Assembly (NCBI GenBank): GCA_028819945.1
Contig: JAPPKQ010000226.1
Location: 1 to 5,508 of the forward strand
From: a bacterium
GTDB lineage: Bacteria > Actinomycetota > Acidimicrobiia > Acidimicrobiales > CATQHL01
Length of the DNA stretch: 5,508 bases
Direction: 5' to 3'
In this document: positions 5,503 through 5,508 of the stretch, in pieces
How positions within the stretch are numbered: the stretch's first letter is position 1
How the letters are laid out: the number at the start of each line of letters is the position of its first letter
Position numbers and translations under genes: made by a program
Notes under the pieces: generated by a model
Told to the model about the DNA's origin: nothing
Database searches by the model: none
The model's input: the letters and a program-made list of their open reading frames with translations, nothing else

Positions 5503-5508
5503 ATGAGC
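5503..5508 (+). CDS. Start of an unidentified gene, cut by the right edge
   Basis: Only ATG and AGC (Met-Ser) are inside the window. A consensus ribosome binding site, a possible promoter and same-strand placement after the cluster make a real gene start likely. Nothing can be said about its product. Confidence 0.55.

Noticed and set aside
1..5508. CRISPR array, tRNA/rRNA, insertion sequence or phage genes
   Set aside because: No spaced identical repeats, cloverleaf-like segments, transposase or integrase motifs, or terminal inverted repeats were seen on either strand.

Overview
The window is very GC-rich, dense bacterial DNA with strong GGAGG-type ribosome binding sites, GTG and TTG starts and almost exclusive G/C third positions. 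This fits a high-GC actinobacterium. An Acidimicrobiia-like lineage is my guess from the overall style only, and no taxonomic marker is present.

Layout. The left edge (1-246, minus strand) is the N-terminal part of a secreted lipoprotein: signal peptide, lipobox Cys, then a Pro/Ala/Glu linker with APAPEP repeats. It runs off the window. A 243-base gap with two perfect inverted repeats separates it from a divergent plus-strand cluster of four genes. These are a glutamine synthetase-like ligase (490-1791), an adenine deaminase-like amidohydrolase (1920-3680), an acetyl-CoA hydrolase/4-hydroxybutyrate CoA-transferase family protein (3715-4959) and a small cupin (4996-5379). After a 123-base gap with a possible promoter and an 11-base direct repeat, a further gene starts at 5503 and is cut after two codons.

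How the genes may work together. The last three cluster genes are closely spaced (34 and 36 bases) and probably co-transcribed. The ligase lies 128 bases upstream and could share the transcript or be separate. The set looks like a small catabolic module for a nitrogen-containing organic compound: ATP-dependent gamma-glutamylation of an amine, metal-dependent hydrolysis of a C-N bond, and CoA chemistry on a carboxylate. The divergent lipoprotein could be a substrate-binding protein feeding it. The order of reactions and the substrate are inference.

Most notable: all three enzymes keep their family fold motifs but differ at family-defining positions. The ligase lacks the counterpart of the ammonium-site Glu and the adenylylation Tyr. 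The deaminase keeps its metal ligands but has lost the DPHEIAN and AHDSHN motifs typical of adenine deaminases. The CoA-transferase homologue has no Glu where the catalytic Glu should be. Together this points to an uncharacterised pathway rather than to glutamine synthesis, adenine salvage or ordinary CoA transfer. The motif comparisons are from memory and need real alignments.
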